DNA of 64,000 bases from an uncultured Gellertiella sp. (GTDB lineage: Bacteria; Pseudomonadota; Alphaproteobacteria; Rhizobiales; Rhizobiaceae): contig NZ_OY735139.1 of NCBI RefSeq assembly GCF_963457605.1, forward strand, positions 2,074,501 to 2,138,500, in the 5' to 3' direction. Positions 1 to 9,094 of this stretch are shown here, piece by piece (the first letter of the stretch is position 1; every line of letters begins with the position of its first letter). The position numbers and the translations under genes are program-made. The notes under the pieces are model-generated. The model was not told the origin of the DNA and made no database searches. It worked only from the letters and a program-made list of their open reading frames with translations.

Positions 1-3000
1 CCTCGTCGGCCCGCGAAAGCGTGTTGTCCCACACCTGCGAACTTGCCCCGGCAAGCCCGCTTGCCCGGGAAAGGGTCATCAGCCAGGGCGTGCGGTCGAT
101 GACCTCTGCGGCAATGACATGGATGACGCCGTCGGCCTTTTGCAGCCGTCCGCGCACCTCCACCAGCCGCGCCCCCAGCACAACCGGCCGGTAGACCGCA
201 AAGACCTTCGGCCAGACAATGATATTGGCAACCCCCGTCTCGTCCTCGAGCGTCATGAAGATCACCCCCTTGGCCGAACCCGGTCGCTGGCGCACCAGCA
301 CCAGACCCGCCACCTGGACCATGCGGCCGGAGGGCAGAGTGGCAAGGGCCGAGGCAGGCAGGACCTTTGCCGCCGTCAGCTCCTCGCGCAAAAACTGCAC
401 GGGATGGGCATTGAGCGACAGGGACAGGCTGCGATAGTCCTGCACCACCGCTTCGCCTGCCGACATCGGCGGCGGCGAGAAGGCGGGCTCCTGCTGCAGG
501 TCGGCGGTATCGCAAAAGGCAAACAGCGGCAGACTTTCCGCTGCCCCCCTTTCATCCAGCGCCCGCACCGCCCAGAGCGCCTCCCGTCTGGTGATGCGGA
601 GCGCCGAGAAGGCATCCGCATCCGCCAGCCGCTCGATCACCGCCCGGCTGAGGCCGGAGCGCAGCCAGAGATCACGCACCGACGTGTAGCCCGCCTCGCG
701 GGCGGCAACCAGCTGTGCCATATCCGCTTCCTTCAGGCCCTTGATCTGCCGGAAGCCGAGGCGAACGGCCTTACTGGTGCGAATGACGCCCGCCATCTCC
801 CGGTGACGGGGGGCGATCCGGCGCGGATCGAAGTCCGTGTCCTCCAGCGTCGAATCCCAGAAGGAGGCGTTGACATCGACGGGCAGCACCTCGACGCCGT
901 GATCCCTGGCATCGCGCACCAGCTGCGCCGGGGCATAAAAGCCCATCGGCTGCGAATTCAGGATCGCCGCGCAAAACACGTCGGGATACCAGGCCTTCAT
1001 CCAGCAGGAGGCATAGACCAGCAGCGCGAAGGAGGCGGCATGGCTTTCGGGAAAGCCGTATTCGCCAAAACCCTCGATCTGGCGGAAGCAGCGCTCGGCA
1101 AAATCCGCCTCGTAACCCCGCGCCACCATGCCGTCGATCATCTTCACCCGGAAGGAATGGATGGTGCCGACGCGGCGGAAGGTGGCCATGGCCCGGCGCA
1201 GCTGATCGGCCTCGACCGCGGTGAACCCCGCCGCGACGATGGCGATCTTCATCGCCTGTTCCTGAAACAGCGGCACACCCAGCGTGCGGTCCAGCACCTG
1301 CTTCAGCTCCTCCTTGGGATAGACCACCGCTTCCCGGTTCTGGCGGCGGCGCAGGTAGGGATGGACCATGTCGCCCTGGATCGGGCCGGGGCGGACGATC
1401 GCCACCTCGATGACGAGATCGTAGAACTTGCGTGGCTGAAGCCGGGGCAGCATGCTCATCTGCGCCCGGCTTTCGATCTGGAACACGCCAATCGTGTCGG
1501 CCCGCACGATCATGTCATAGACATTTTCCTGCTCCTTCGGCAGCGAGGCCAGCGAGTGGCGCTCGCCATAATGCAGCGCCAGCAGGTCGAAGCCGCGCCG
1601 GAGGCAGGAGAGCATGCCGAGCGCCAGAATGTCGATCTTGAGGATCCGGAGACTGTCGAGATCGTCCTTGTCCCACTCGACCATGGTGCGCCCCTCCATG
1701 GCGGTGTTCATGATCGGCACCACCTCGTCAAGCCGCGAGCGGGTGATGACGAAGCCGCCGACATGCTGGCCGAGATGGCGGGGAAATCCCATCAGCGTCG
1801 AGGCATAGGAGAGCACCCGCTGGGTGAGGGGATCGCTGACATCAAGCCCCGCAGCCTTTGCCTCCCGGTCGGAAAGATCCGCATTCGACCAGCCCCAGAC
1901 CGCCCCCGACAAAGCCGATTGCACATCTTCCGACAGGCCGAAGGCTTTCGCCACCTCCCGCCCGGCCATCCGGGCGCGATAGGTGGTGACGGAGGCGGCA
2001 AGACCGGCCCGGTCGCGGCCATATTTGCGATAGATATACTGGATTACCTCCTCGCGCCGCTCATGCTCGAAATCCACGTCGATATCGGGCGGTTCGCGCC
2101 GCTCGGGCGAGATGAAGCGCTCGAACAGGAGATCGGTGAGGAGGGGATCAACCTCGGTGATCCCGAGACAGAAGCAGACGGTGGAATTGGCCGCCGATCC
2201 CCGTCCCTGGCAGAGAATGTGCTGCGAGCGGGCATGGCGGACGATATCGTGGACGGTGAGGAAATAGGGCTCGTAGTCGAGGCTTCGGATCATTGCCAGC
2301 TCATGGGCGATCTGGCCGCGCACCCGTTCAGGCACCCCTTGCGGATAGCGCTTTCCGGCACCCTCGAAGGTCAGGCGGCGAAGGGTTTCCTCGACCGTTT
2401 CGCCGGCAACGCTTTCATCGGGATATTCGTATTTGAGTTCGTCCAGCGAGAAGCGGAGTTCGACAGACAGAAGGGCGGCATTGGCGACGGCCCCGGGGCA
2501 GCTGCGAAACAGGCGGCTGATTTCTCTGCCGTCCTTGAGATGCCGCTCGGCATTGCGGGCCAGAAGGAATCCGGCTTCCGGGATCGGCACGTGATGGCGG
2601 ATGGAGGCGAGGACATCGCCGAGCGGACGGCGTTCTGCCAGATGGCATAGCGGATTGTTGGTGGCCAGCAGCGGCACCCGCGCCGCGCGGGCGAGCGTTT
2701 CCGTCAGCCGGAAGGTCCGGCGGTCGCAGCCATCGTAGCGGGGGGCAAGCCCGAGATGGAAAAGAGCGCCATGGCGGGCGCGAAAACGATGCAGCAGGGC
2801 AGCAAATCCGTCAGCCTGAAGCTGATGGGGCTCCGGCAGCAGGATCAGCGCCAGATCCGCGCCATGAACCTGCAGATCCTCCTCGAACAGGGTGCATCTG
2901 CCTTTCTCCGAGCGCAGGTTGCCGAGGCTGAGCAAGCGGCAGAGATGGCCCCAGCCCGCGCGGGTGCAGGGATAGGCAAGAATGTCGGGCGTGTCATCGG

Positions 3001-3217
3001 CAAAGACCAGCCGGGCACCGGGATGATAGCGCAAGCCCGCCTCCTTCGCCATCTGGTGGGCGCGCACCACACCCGCCACCGTGTTGCGGTCGGCAAGCCC
3101 GATGCCTGCAAGCCCGAGCATGCCCGCCTGACGGACAAGCTCTTCCGGATGGGATGCCCCCTCCAGAAAGGAGAAATTGCTCATTGTGCCGAATTCGACG
3201 AAATCAGGCGTGCCCAT
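1..3217 (-). CDS. dnaE2: Error-prone DNA polymerase DnaE2 (ImuC), 3' end outside window
   Basis: Alpha-subunit-like family C polymerase that carries out lesion bypass in the SOS response with ImuA and ImuB. 1072 codons are visible and only a short C-terminal tail should lie beyond the left edge. The N-terminus starts [17 protein letters not shown], as in the PHP domain of this family. The catalytic PDIDVDF motif is near residue 376. A C-terminal OB-fold segment is visible (VKGVIF-like strand, then [16 protein letters not shown]). The start at 3217 has an AAGGAG ribosome site that overlaps the imuB stop, 11 bp away; a second in-frame Met 11 codons later is the alternative. It is the last gene of an imuA-imuB-dnaE2 operon. 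Confidence 0.95.
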   Translation of the reverse strand, partial: MGTPDFVEFGTMSNFSFLEGASHPEELVRQAGMLGLAGIGLADRNTVAGVVRAHQMAKEAGLRYHPGARLVFADDTPDILAYPCTRAGWGHLCRLLSLGNLRSEKGRCTLFEEDLQVHGADLALILLPEPHQLQADGFAALLHRFRARHGALFHLGLAPRYDGCDRRTFRLTETLARAARVPLLATNNPLCHLAERRPLGDVLASIRHHVPIPEAGFLLARNAERHLKDGREISRLFRSCPGAVANAALLSVELRFSLDELKYEYPDESVAGETVEETLRRLTFEGAGKRYPQGVPERVRGQIAHELAMIRSLDYEPYFLTVHDIVRHARSQHILCQGRGSAANSTVCFCLGITEVDPLLTDLLFERFISPERREPPDIDVDFEHERREEVIQYIYRKYGRDRAGLAASVTTYRARMAGREVAKAFGLSEDVQSALSGAVWGWSNADLSDREAKAAGLDVSDPLTQRVLSYASTLMGFPRHLGQHVGGFVITRSRLDEVVPIMNTAMEGRTMVEWDKDDLDSLRILKIDILALGMLSCLRRGFDLLALHYGERHSLASLPKEQENVYDMIVRADTIGVFQIESRAQMSMLPRLQPRKFYDLVIEVAIVRPGPIQGDMVHPYLRRRQNREAVVYPKEELKQVLDRTLGVPLFQEQAMKIAIVAAGFTAVEADQLRRAMATFRRVGTIHSFRVKMIDGMVARGYEADFAERCFRQIEGFGEYGFPESHAASFALLVYASCWMKAWYPDVFCAAILNSQPMGFYAPAQLVRDARDHGVEVLPVDVNASFWDSTLEDTDFDPRRIAPRHREMAGVIRTSKAVRLGFRQIKGLKEADMAQLVAAREAGYTSVRDLWLRSGLSRAVIERLADADAFSALRITRREALWAVRALDERGAAESLPLFAFCDTADLQQEPAFSPPPMSAGEAVVQDYRSLSLSLNAHPVQFLREELTAAKVLPASALATLPSGRMVQVAGLVLVRQRPGSAKGVIFMTLEDETGVANIIVWPKVFAVYRPVVLGARLVEVRGRLQKADGVIHVIAAEVIDRTPWLMTLSRASGLAGASSQVWDNTLSRADE

Positions 3218-3228
3218 GGTGCACTCCT

Positions 3229-4851
3229 TCAGGCAAACAGACCATGCATGAACCAGCGCGGCGGGCCGGGCTCGCGGTCATAAAGACCTTCGCGATAGAG
3301 CCAGTAGCGGCGTCCCGCCTCGTCCTCGATGCGGAAATAGTCGCGGGTCGGCGCTTCCTCGCCATCCAGCCACCATTCGCCGGAAAGCCGTTCCGGCCCT
3401 TCCGCCCGCACCACGCGGTGGACGGTGCGCCGCCAGCGGAACTGCACCGGCGGACCTTCCGGCACTTCGGCCACCGCCTCCACCCGCTCCGGATAGCGAA
3501 ACAGACGGATCGGACGCGCCGGGCGGAAAGGGGTCGTGCGCGGCGCGCCGTCCCTGGTCTCGGCCAGAGCCTCCTGCGCGGGCATCAGGATCGAGGCCCG
3601 CTCGGGCAGGTGGCTTTCCCGTGTGACGGGGACCAGCAGGCAATCCGCGCCGAAACGGGCCGTGGCCCGGTCGATGAAATCGGCAAGCGTCTCGCTGGCC
3701 TCCGGTCCCTGACCCATGTCCATCTGCCGGGGGGCGAGCGGCTCGGCATGGGAGACGGAAAGGCGTACCGTCTCAAATCCATAGCCGGCATCGATCTCGT
3801 CCTGCAGGGCGGCAAGGCGGCCTTCAAACAGCGCCTCCATCCGGCGCGGATCGCGCAAGGGCAGGGATGACCCCGCATGCACATGAAAGACCGCCCCATC
3901 CACCCGGAACAGCGACAGTTCGAACAGCCGCCCGCCGAGGCCCCGTGCCTCCAGCATCGGCACCAGCGCCCGCGACAGTTCCCCCGCGAGAAACAGCAGA
4001 TCCTCCTCGCGCGCCACGGGTTCGGCAAGCCGCCGTTCGAGCGACAGGCCTGCAACCGGCAGGCGTGGGGAAATCGGCTCGTCCTCGCGGCCAAGCGCCT
4101 GATCGAGCCGCAAGAGCACGGTCGGGCCGAAGCGGCGGGCAAGCGGCGCGCGCGGGGTTGCCATCAGGTCGCCGATATCGCGCAGGCCCGCCTTGATCAG
4201 CGCCGCCAGCACATCATCGGCAAGCCGGAGCGCCTGGACGGGGAGGGCGGCGAGCAGTGCTTCCCCTTCCCCCGGTGCCACCAGAAGGCCGCCCTCACCG
4301 GCGGGCCGCGAAAAGCGCGCCAGCGCCCAGGAGAGGCCGGGCGTCGCGGCAATCGCGCCCGCAACCTGAAGCCCCATCTGCGCAAGGCGGGACAGGAGAT
4401 CGGCAAGCAGGCTCTGTTCGCCGCCAAACAGATGGGCGCAGCCACTTATGTCGAGAAACAGGCCATCCGTGCCGTCGCGGGCCACCAGCGGCGTGTAACG
4501 GCTGCACCAGTCGGCGAGCGCATTCAGGAACTGCCGGTCTGCCGCCGCATCGGCGGGGATGACATCGAGACCGGGGCACATGGCGCGGGCCTCCGCCAGT
4601 CCCTGTCCCGGCTTCAGCCCCGTCTCTGCCGCCCGCTCGTCCAGCGCCGTCAGCCGCATGGCATTGCGGAGACGCGCCGCGGCCACGAGCGGCGGGCGGT
4701 CAGGAGGCGCGGCTGAACGCCACGACGGCCCCCAGCGCCGGCGCGCGATCCGGTCCGTCGCAAGGCGGGGAAAGACCAGCGACAGGATGCGCTGGGTCTG
4801 GGGAGCGCAGGAGAGAAGCGACGGGCTGCTGAGGGCGGAAAAGGCGTTCAT
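3229..4851 (-). CDS. imuB: ImuB, inactive Y-family polymerase-like mutasome subunit
   Basis: About 540 residues, related to DinB/UmuC Y-family polymerases. In the imuA-imuB-dnaE2 mutasome it acts as the hub linking DnaE2 to the sliding clamp. The N-terminus carries the family signature [17 protein letters not shown], followed by helix-hairpin-helix and little-finger-like regions. Clamp binding is inferred from the family. I chose the ATG at 4851; an upstream in-frame start at 4878 is possible. Either way the gene begins inside the 3' part of imuA (about 150 bp overlap in another frame), suggesting translational coupling. It is followed 11 bp later by dnaE2. Confidence 0.93.
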   Translation of the reverse strand: MNAFSALSSPSLLSCAPQTQRILSLVFPRLATDRIARRRWGPSWRSAAPPDRPPLVAAARLRNAMRLTALDERAAETGLKPGQGLAEARAMCPGLDVIPADAAADRQFLNALADWCSRYTPLVARDGTDGLFLDISGCAHLFGGEQSLLADLLSRLAQMGLQVAGAIAATPGLSWALARFSRPAGEGGLLVAPGEGEALLAALPVQALRLADDVLAALIKAGLRDIGDLMATPRAPLARRFGPTVLLRLDQALGREDEPISPRLPVAGLSLERRLAEPVAREEDLLFLAGELSRALVPMLEARGLGGRLFELSLFRVDGAVFHVHAGSSLPLRDPRRMEALFEGRLAALQDEIDAGYGFETVRLSVSHAEPLAPRQMDMGQGPEASETLADFIDRATARFGADCLLVPVTRESHLPERASILMPAQEALAETRDGAPRTTPFRPARPIRLFRYPERVEAVAEVPEGPPVQFRWRRTVHRVVRAEGPERLSGEWWLDGEEAPTRDYFRIEDEAGRRYWLYREGLYDREPGPPRWFMHGLFA

Positions 4852-5635
4852 CGGCGTTCCATTCCAGGATGGGAGCAAGGGAGAAGGCGGGAGAAGCCGG
4901 TTTCGGGCTTTTCTCGAGGGTCAGCGTGAAGGCCGCAGCGCCAATGGTGCCGCGCAAGGCGGACCCATCCGGCATGAGGTGCAGCCCCGAGGGGGCCGGA
5001 CCGGCCTGCAACCGGAAAAGCGTGCTGCCTGCCTCTTCTCCCCCGCCCTGACGCAGGAGAAGCAGCAGACTGCCCGCATGACGGGCCCGAAGACTGAGGC
5101 GACGGCTTTCGCTGAGGCCAAAGCGGACGGGATTGCCTGCAATTTCCAGAATGACCGCGCGAAAAGCCCGGCTGGCAAGGGCTGCCTCCGCCAGCCACAG
5201 CGCATCTTCCAGCCGGCGCGGCAAGGCATAGACCAGCCGGGCGCGGGGCAGTCCGTACTCCTCAAGCCCCTCGGCCAGCGGCTCGCCCGCCTCCCGGCAG
5301 ACGCTGCGCTCGCCGATCCAGAACAGGTTGACGGGCCTTTCCTCCGCCTCGTCCTGCGCCAGCAGGAAGGCGCCGAGCGCCAGCGCCAGACCGGTCGCCG
5401 CCCCGGCATTGCGCATTTCGCCGCTGCGGATCTCCGCCATGCCGGACCGGGGCAGGCCACCATCGAGCGCTGCATCCAGCGCGTCGATGCCGAAGGGCAG
5501 AAAGGCTCGGTCTTGCCGCCGACCGGAGACACGCGCCTCCTCCCCGGCCAGAGCGTGAACCGGCTTTCCTTCCATCCGGGCGATGGTCTCGCGCAGGGAA
5601 AAAAACCTCTCCCGCGCCACGGCCGGGTCTGCCAT
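4700..5635 (-). CDS. imuA: ImuA, RecA/SulA-like mutasome accessory protein
   Basis: About 311 residues. First gene of the SOS mutasome operon; ImuA proteins are RecA-like and are needed for DnaE2-dependent mutagenesis in Caulobacter and Mycobacterium. Visible features are the FGIDALDAALDGGLPRSGMAE segment typical of the family's N-terminal core and a hydrophobic LALALGAFLL helix. The ATG at 5635 is preceded by AGGAG at 7 bp spacing. The C-terminal 50 or so residues are encoded where imuB already runs in another frame. A LexA box lies 139 bp upstream. Confidence 0.9.
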   Translation of the reverse strand: MADPAVARERFFSLRETIARMEGKPVHALAGEEARVSGRRQDRAFLPFGIDALDAALDGGLPRSGMAEIRSGEMRNAGAATGLALALGAFLLAQDEAEERPVNLFWIGERSVCREAGEPLAEGLEEYGLPRARLVYALPRRLEDALWLAEAALASRAFRAVILEIAGNPVRFGLSESRRLSLRARHAGSLLLLLRQGGGEEAGSTLFRLQAGPAPSGLHLMPDGSALRGTIGAAAFTLTLEKSPKPASPAFSLAPILEWNADERLFRPQQPVASLLRSPDPAHPVAGLSPPCDGPDRAPALGAVVAFSRAS

Positions 5636-5773
5636 GACGGTGCTCCTGATCTTCGAATGAAAGAGAGCCCTTTCGTTCTTCGTCGAACAACGCAAAGGCC
5701 CCGGCTTCAGGCGTACCGCCCTTGACGCGGCAAGGGAGGAACGCCGGGAGGGAACATCGGTTTCTCAACATTT

Positions 5774-5788
5774 GTTCCCTATATGTTC
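5774..5788 (-). promoter_or_regulatory. LexA (SOS) box upstream of imuA
   Basis: Two GTTC half-sites separated by exactly seven bases (GTTC at 5774-5777 and 5785-5788), the direct-repeat LexA operator of alphaproteobacteria. It sits in the 299-bp gap between imuA and the divergent metallopeptidase gene, and the operon it should repress is imuA-imuB-dnaE2. Nothing else coding is visible in this gap. Confidence 0.85.
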
Positions 5789-5934
5789 TTATGGATTCCA
5801 GAAGCGGGCCGAAGAGTCAACGGGGGATATTTTCAAACATCCCTTTCGCGTTAATCAGGAATTCGGTTTACCCCTTGCAGGCACTCGAAAATTTTCTCCG
5901 ATCAGCCTATATGGAAGGAGGGGAAGGAGAGCGA

Positions 5935-6354
5935 ATGGCCCGGATTGACCAGACCGAAGATTGGCGCGAACGCCATGCCCCGACGATCAGCACCTTCGAA
6001 TCGCTGGCCATCGAAGCCTATGGGCAGCTGCCGGAAGAATTGCGCGCGCTCACCGGCAACCTCACCATCGAGATTGCCGATTTCCCGACCGACGACGTGT
6101 TCGAGGACATGGCGCTCGAGACCCCTTTCGATCTTCTGGGGCTTTTCGAAGGGCGGGGAATTACCGAGCGGTTTTCCATGGAGACCGGCGAAATGCCGAA
6201 TCGCATCCTGCTCTATCGCCGGCCGATCCTCGACTACTGGGCGGAAAATGACGAAACGCTGGGTGATATCATCACCCATGTGCTGATCCACGAGATCGGC
6301 CATCACTTCGGCCTCAGCGACGAGCATATCGAGGCCATCGAGGCGAGCGTCTGA
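5935..6354 (+). CDS. Zincin-like metallopeptidase family protein
   Basis: 139 residues, the usual size for this family (formerly DUF1025). The C-terminus carries HEIGHHFGLSDEH, an HExxH zinc site extended to HExxHxxGxSD as in the MMP-like zincins. No signal peptide, so cytoplasmic. The substrate is unknown. I chose the ATG at 5935 because a purine-rich GGAAGGAGAG site lies just upstream; an in-frame ATG at 5911 is possible. Divergent from the mutasome operon. Confidence 0.85.
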   Translation: MARIDQTEDWRERHAPTISTFESLAIEAYGQLPEELRALTGNLTIEIADFPTDDVFEDMALETPFDLLGLFEGRGITERFSMETGEMPNRILLYRRPILDYWAENDETLGDIITHVLIHEIGHHFGLSDEHIEAIEASV

Positions 6355-6405
6355 CCGGCAGCCTCCCATGCACGGCTGACATGCACGACCGGCATGCAAG
6401 GCTGG

Positions 6406-6612
6406 TCAGTAATCCGACAGCTTGATATCGGGATGATAGTCGTGGCCCGGAACCTCCTTCACCACCGCCTGGCCCGCATAGGTCTGGCCGGTCGCCTGGT
6501 TGAAGGTGAGGCTTGGCGAGCCGTGCAGGTCCCAGCCGGCATTCAGTGCCGCCGTCACCCGGTGGCACATGGCGGAATCATCGGGGCCGGTGATGAATCG
6601 GTAGAGCTTCAT
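6406..6612 (-). CDS. DUF1737 domain protein
   Basis: 68 residues. The sequence MKLYRFITGPDDSAMCHRV, with the following LNAGWDLHGSP segment, matches the small DUF1737 family, which has no known role. The start overlaps the stop of the upstream CoA-ester lyase by ATGA, so the two are co-transcribed and probably translationally coupled. Confidence 0.8.
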   Translation of the reverse strand: MKLYRFITGPDDSAMCHRVTAALNAGWDLHGSPSLTFNQATGQTYAGQAVVKEVPGHDYHPDIKLSDY

Positions 6613-7517
6613 GGGGCAACCTTTCGTGCATTGATTGTGTCGGCAAGGTCCATCAGGCGGCGCGCTTCATCGAGATGCAGCCGCTCGACCATCTGGCCAT
6701 CGAGATCCACCACACCCACCCCTTCCGTTGCCGGATCGTCAAAGGCGGCAATGATCCGGCGCGCCCTGTCGAGCGCTTCGGGCGCAGGGCCGAAATGCCG
6801 GTTGGCGGGCTCCACCTGGGCGGGATGAATCAGCATCTTGCCATCAAATCCCATGCCGCGCCCGGCGCGGCATTCCGCCTCGAAAAGCGCGAGATCGCGG
6901 AACTGGTTGGACACGCTGTCGAGAATATCGAGCCCATAGGCGCGCGCCGCCAGCAGGATCTGCATCATCCACGGCAGCAGACAGGTCCGGCCCGGCTCGT
7001 CCGGCACGCCGGTCTGCTTGCGCAGGTCATTGAGCCCGATGACGAAGGCGGCAAGCCGGGCACCGGGCGTATGGGCGGCCTCGGCAATCAGCGCGGCATT
7101 CAGCACCGCTTTCGGCGTTTCGATCATCGCCCAGATCTTGAGACCGGTCGGCGCATCGCGCTCGGCCAGCCGGTCGGCCACGTCGAAAATGGCGCGCGGT
7201 CCCTCCACCTTCGGCAACAGCACCCCATCCGGGCGGCAGGCCAGCACCGTCTCCAGATCGGCATCGAGATGCGGCGTTTCCACCGCATTGATCCGGATCA
7301 GCCGCTCGTGATGCGAGGGGGTCGCCTGACCGAAATGCCGCTTGAGATTGTCACGGGCCTCGGATTTGCGATCCTCGGTGACGGAATCCTCCAGATCAAA
7401 GATCAGCACATCCGCATCGAGGCTGGCGGATTTTTCCAGCGCCCGCGGATTGATGGCGGGAATGCTGAGCGCCGAACGGCGAAGGCGGAGGGGCTCTGGG
7501 GCGGGATTGAAGCGCAT
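6609..7517 (-). CDS. CoA-ester lyase of the HpcH/HpaI aldolase (CitE/Mcl) family
   Basis: About 302 residues, typical for this TIM-barrel family (citramalyl-, malyl- or beta-methylmalyl-CoA lyases and thioesterases). Seen: RSALSIPAINPRALEKSAS near the N-terminus, the FDLEDSV acidic motif, the LLPKVEGP strand, and GFDGKMLIHPAQVE near residue 225, all conserved in the family. The exact substrate cannot be told from sequence. I chose the ATG at 7517 because homologs begin close to the RRSALSIP segment; no strong ribosome site is visible. Overlaps the DUF1737 gene by ATGA. Confidence 0.85.
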   Translation of the reverse strand: MRFNPAPEPLRLRRSALSIPAINPRALEKSASLDADVLIFDLEDSVTEDRKSEARDNLKRHFGQATPSHHERLIRINAVETPHLDADLETVLACRPDGVLLPKVEGPRAIFDVADRLAERDAPTGLKIWAMIETPKAVLNAALIAEAAHTPGARLAAFVIGLNDLRKQTGVPDEPGRTCLLPWMMQILLAARAYGLDILDSVSNQFRDLALFEAECRAGRGMGFDGKMLIHPAQVEPANRHFGPAPEALDRARRIIAAFDDPATEGVGVVDLDGQMVERLHLDEARRLMDLADTINARKVAP

Positions 7518-7683
7518 GCGCCGTTTCTGCCAAGCTTTGAGCCCCGGCGCAAGCACCCTCTCCCTGCGAAATGCCGCCCGCCGGGGCCTGCGTCCAGCTG
7601 TCGCGATATCAAACAAAAAACCGTGAGCCCCTTGTGGCCGCGACCGCCGGGAGCCACATTGGGAGGACAGAAAGGCCATTGTC

Positions 7684-7926
7684 ATGCAAAACCTGACCTC
7701 CATTCTCCTCACTGTCGCCGGAATTGCCCTTCTCGGCCTCTTCGGCTTTGTCACCCTGTCGCTGCTGATGGTGCTGGCAGGCGTGCTGTCGCTGACGCTT
7801 CTGGCGCGCGCGATGATGCCGGTGGCAAGGCCCGTGCCGGTGAAGGCCCGCCACAACAGCCGCCAGGGCGGCCATGACGTGCGCCGCATCTGGAATGACG
7901 GCAAGGGCACGATCATCGACATGTAA
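7684..7926 (+). CDS. Small membrane protein, unknown function
   Basis: 80 residues. Two adjacent hydrophobic segments make up residues 4-45, followed by a basic tail that ends in VRRIWNDGKGTIIDM. AAAGG lies 9 bp before the ATG. I do not recognise a characterised family. It is flanked downstream by two hairpins, so it is likely a single-gene transcript. Confidence 0.65.
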   Translation: MQNLTSILLTVAGIALLGLFGFVTLSLLMVLAGVLSLTLLARAMMPVARPVPVKARHNSRQGGHDVRRIWNDGKGTIIDM

Positions 7927-7958
7927 TACCAGGGATCCCGTCAGTGATCCCCTGGTAT
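7926..7958. other. Hairpin after the small membrane protein gene
   Basis: Inverted repeat with arms ATACCAGGGATC and GATCCCCTGGTAT (one bulged C) around an 8-base loop. It starts at the stop codon of the upstream gene. No T-run follows, so it is either a transcript-stabilising stem or part of a two-hairpin arrangement ahead of leuD. Confidence 0.55.
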
Positions 7959-7970
7959 GAGCTCTGCTCT

Positions 7971-8003
7971 CCCGGGCCCCGGGGCCGGACCGGCCCGGGT
8001 TTT
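7971..8003 (+). terminator. Probable terminator ahead of leuD
   Basis: CCCGGGCC pairs with GGCCCGGG across a GC-rich loop, followed by TTTT. It lies 95 bp before the leuD start, so it could stop transcription from the small membrane protein gene or act as a conditional terminator in the leuD leader. Confidence 0.5.
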
Positions 8004-8098
8004 CAGCGGTGCCCCCCAAAGATTCTCCTTCAAATTTCCGCTGAATTCCTCTATGGGCCAAGGGAAATTCCCTCCGCGTGAACCGAAGGTCAGGCCCC

Positions 8099-8704
8099 AT
8101 GGACAAGTTTGTCAAGCTCACCGGCGTTGCGGCGCCTCTTCCGGTTGTCAATATCGACACCGACATGATCATTCCCAAGGACTACCTGAAGACGATCAAG
8201 CGCACCGGTCTGGGCACCGGCCTGTTCGCCGAAGCCCGCTACAGGGATGACGGTTCGGAAAACCCGGATTTCGTGCTCAACAAGCCCGCCTGGCGCAATG
8301 CCCAGATCCTGGTTGCCGGTGACAATTTCGGCTGCGGCTCCTCGCGCGAACATGCCCCCTGGGCGCTGCTCGATTTCGGCATCCGCTGCGTGATCTCCAC
8401 CAGCTTTGCCGACATTTTCTACAACAACTGCTTCAAGAACGGCATCCTGCCGATCGTTGTCAGCCCGGAAGACCTGGAAAAGCTGATGGATGATGCCGGG
8501 CGCGGCTCGAATGCGGTCGTTACCGTCGACCTCGAAACGCAGGAAATTGCCGGCCCGGATGGCGGGCGGATTTCCTTCGAGATTGACGCCTTCAAGCGCC
8601 ATTGCCTGCTGAACGGTCTCGACGATATCGGCCTGACGCTGGAAAAGGGCGCGGCCATCGACCGCTTCGAAAAGGCCAATGCCACCTCCCGCCCCTGGGC
8701 CTGA
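8099..8704 (+). CDS. leuD: 3-isopropylmalate dehydratase small subunit
   Basis: 201 residues, the standard length. With LeuC (not in this window) it isomerises 2- to 3-isopropylmalate in leucine synthesis. The N-terminus [20 protein letters not shown] and the [13 protein letters not shown] motif near residues 79-91 are diagnostic of the swivelling small subunit. The ATG at 8099 gives the family N-terminus [10 protein letters not shown] terminator follows, so it is not co-transcribed with the RTX genes that separate it from leuB. Confidence 0.97.
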   Translation: MDKFVKLTGVAAPLPVVNIDTDMIIPKDYLKTIKRTGLGTGLFAEARYRDDGSENPDFVLNKPAWRNAQILVAGDNFGCGSSREHAPWALLDFGIRCVISTSFADIFYNNCFKNGILPIVVSPEDLEKLMDDAGRGSNAVVTVDLETQEIAGPDGGRISFEIDAFKRHCLLNGLDDIGLTLEKGAAIDRFEKANATSRPWA

Positions 8705-8731
8705 CCACCGGAGACCGGTTGCACCGCAACG

Positions 8732-8765
8732 AACCCGCCCCGGACAACCGCAGGCGGGTTTTTTC
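8732..8765 (+). terminator. Rho-independent terminator of leuD
   Basis: AACCCGCC pairs with GGCGGGTT, followed by a T-run, 28 bp after the leuD stop. The rest of the 390-bp leuD-RTX gap holds a cluster of GCATG motifs, an AT-rich tract and an inverted repeat (next entry); no gene is visible. Confidence 0.75.
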
Positions 8766-8960
8766 ATGCATGTCCTGCCCGAGCGGTGGCATGCGGTGGC
8801 GCGCGGCGGACAAACATGCATGACATCAACGTGGCATGCCAATGAACCGTGCATGACAACCTTGGGCTGGCAGCCCGGCCCCTGAGCGCGCCGTTGCCCC
8901 CCGGCCCGCCGCATGCGCGCGGGGCGAAAAAAACCATTGTAAATTTGCAAAAACTAATTT

Positions 8961-8980
8961 AGGTTGACCATACACAACCT
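8961..8980. promoter_or_regulatory. Inverted repeat, candidate operator of the first RTX gene
   Basis: AGGTTG and CAACCT arms separated by 8 bases, placed 115 bp before the RTX start and just after the AT-rich stretch 8928-8960. The geometry suits a dimeric regulator, but I cannot name one. Low confidence in function. Confidence 0.35.
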
Positions 8981-9094
8981 GATGCGGCAAGCCTTGATGC
9001 GGCGGGAGGACGGATACCGGGAAAAGTTCCCGTCCGGCCACGGCCTTGCAATGCATATATTTTGAAAAAAATCCCATCTGAAGGTGTTTTTGTC

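Noticed and set aside
119-2650. Long open frame on the plus strand opposite dnaE2
   Set aside because: It is antisense to the clearly recognisable dnaE2 coding sequence. Its translation is His/Arg/Gly-rich without family motifs, as expected from the complement of GC-rich genes.
7957-8098. Possible leader peptide in front of leuD
   Set aside because: The frame starting at 7957 has no run of leucine codons and continues out of frame through leuD, so it does not look like an attenuation peptide.
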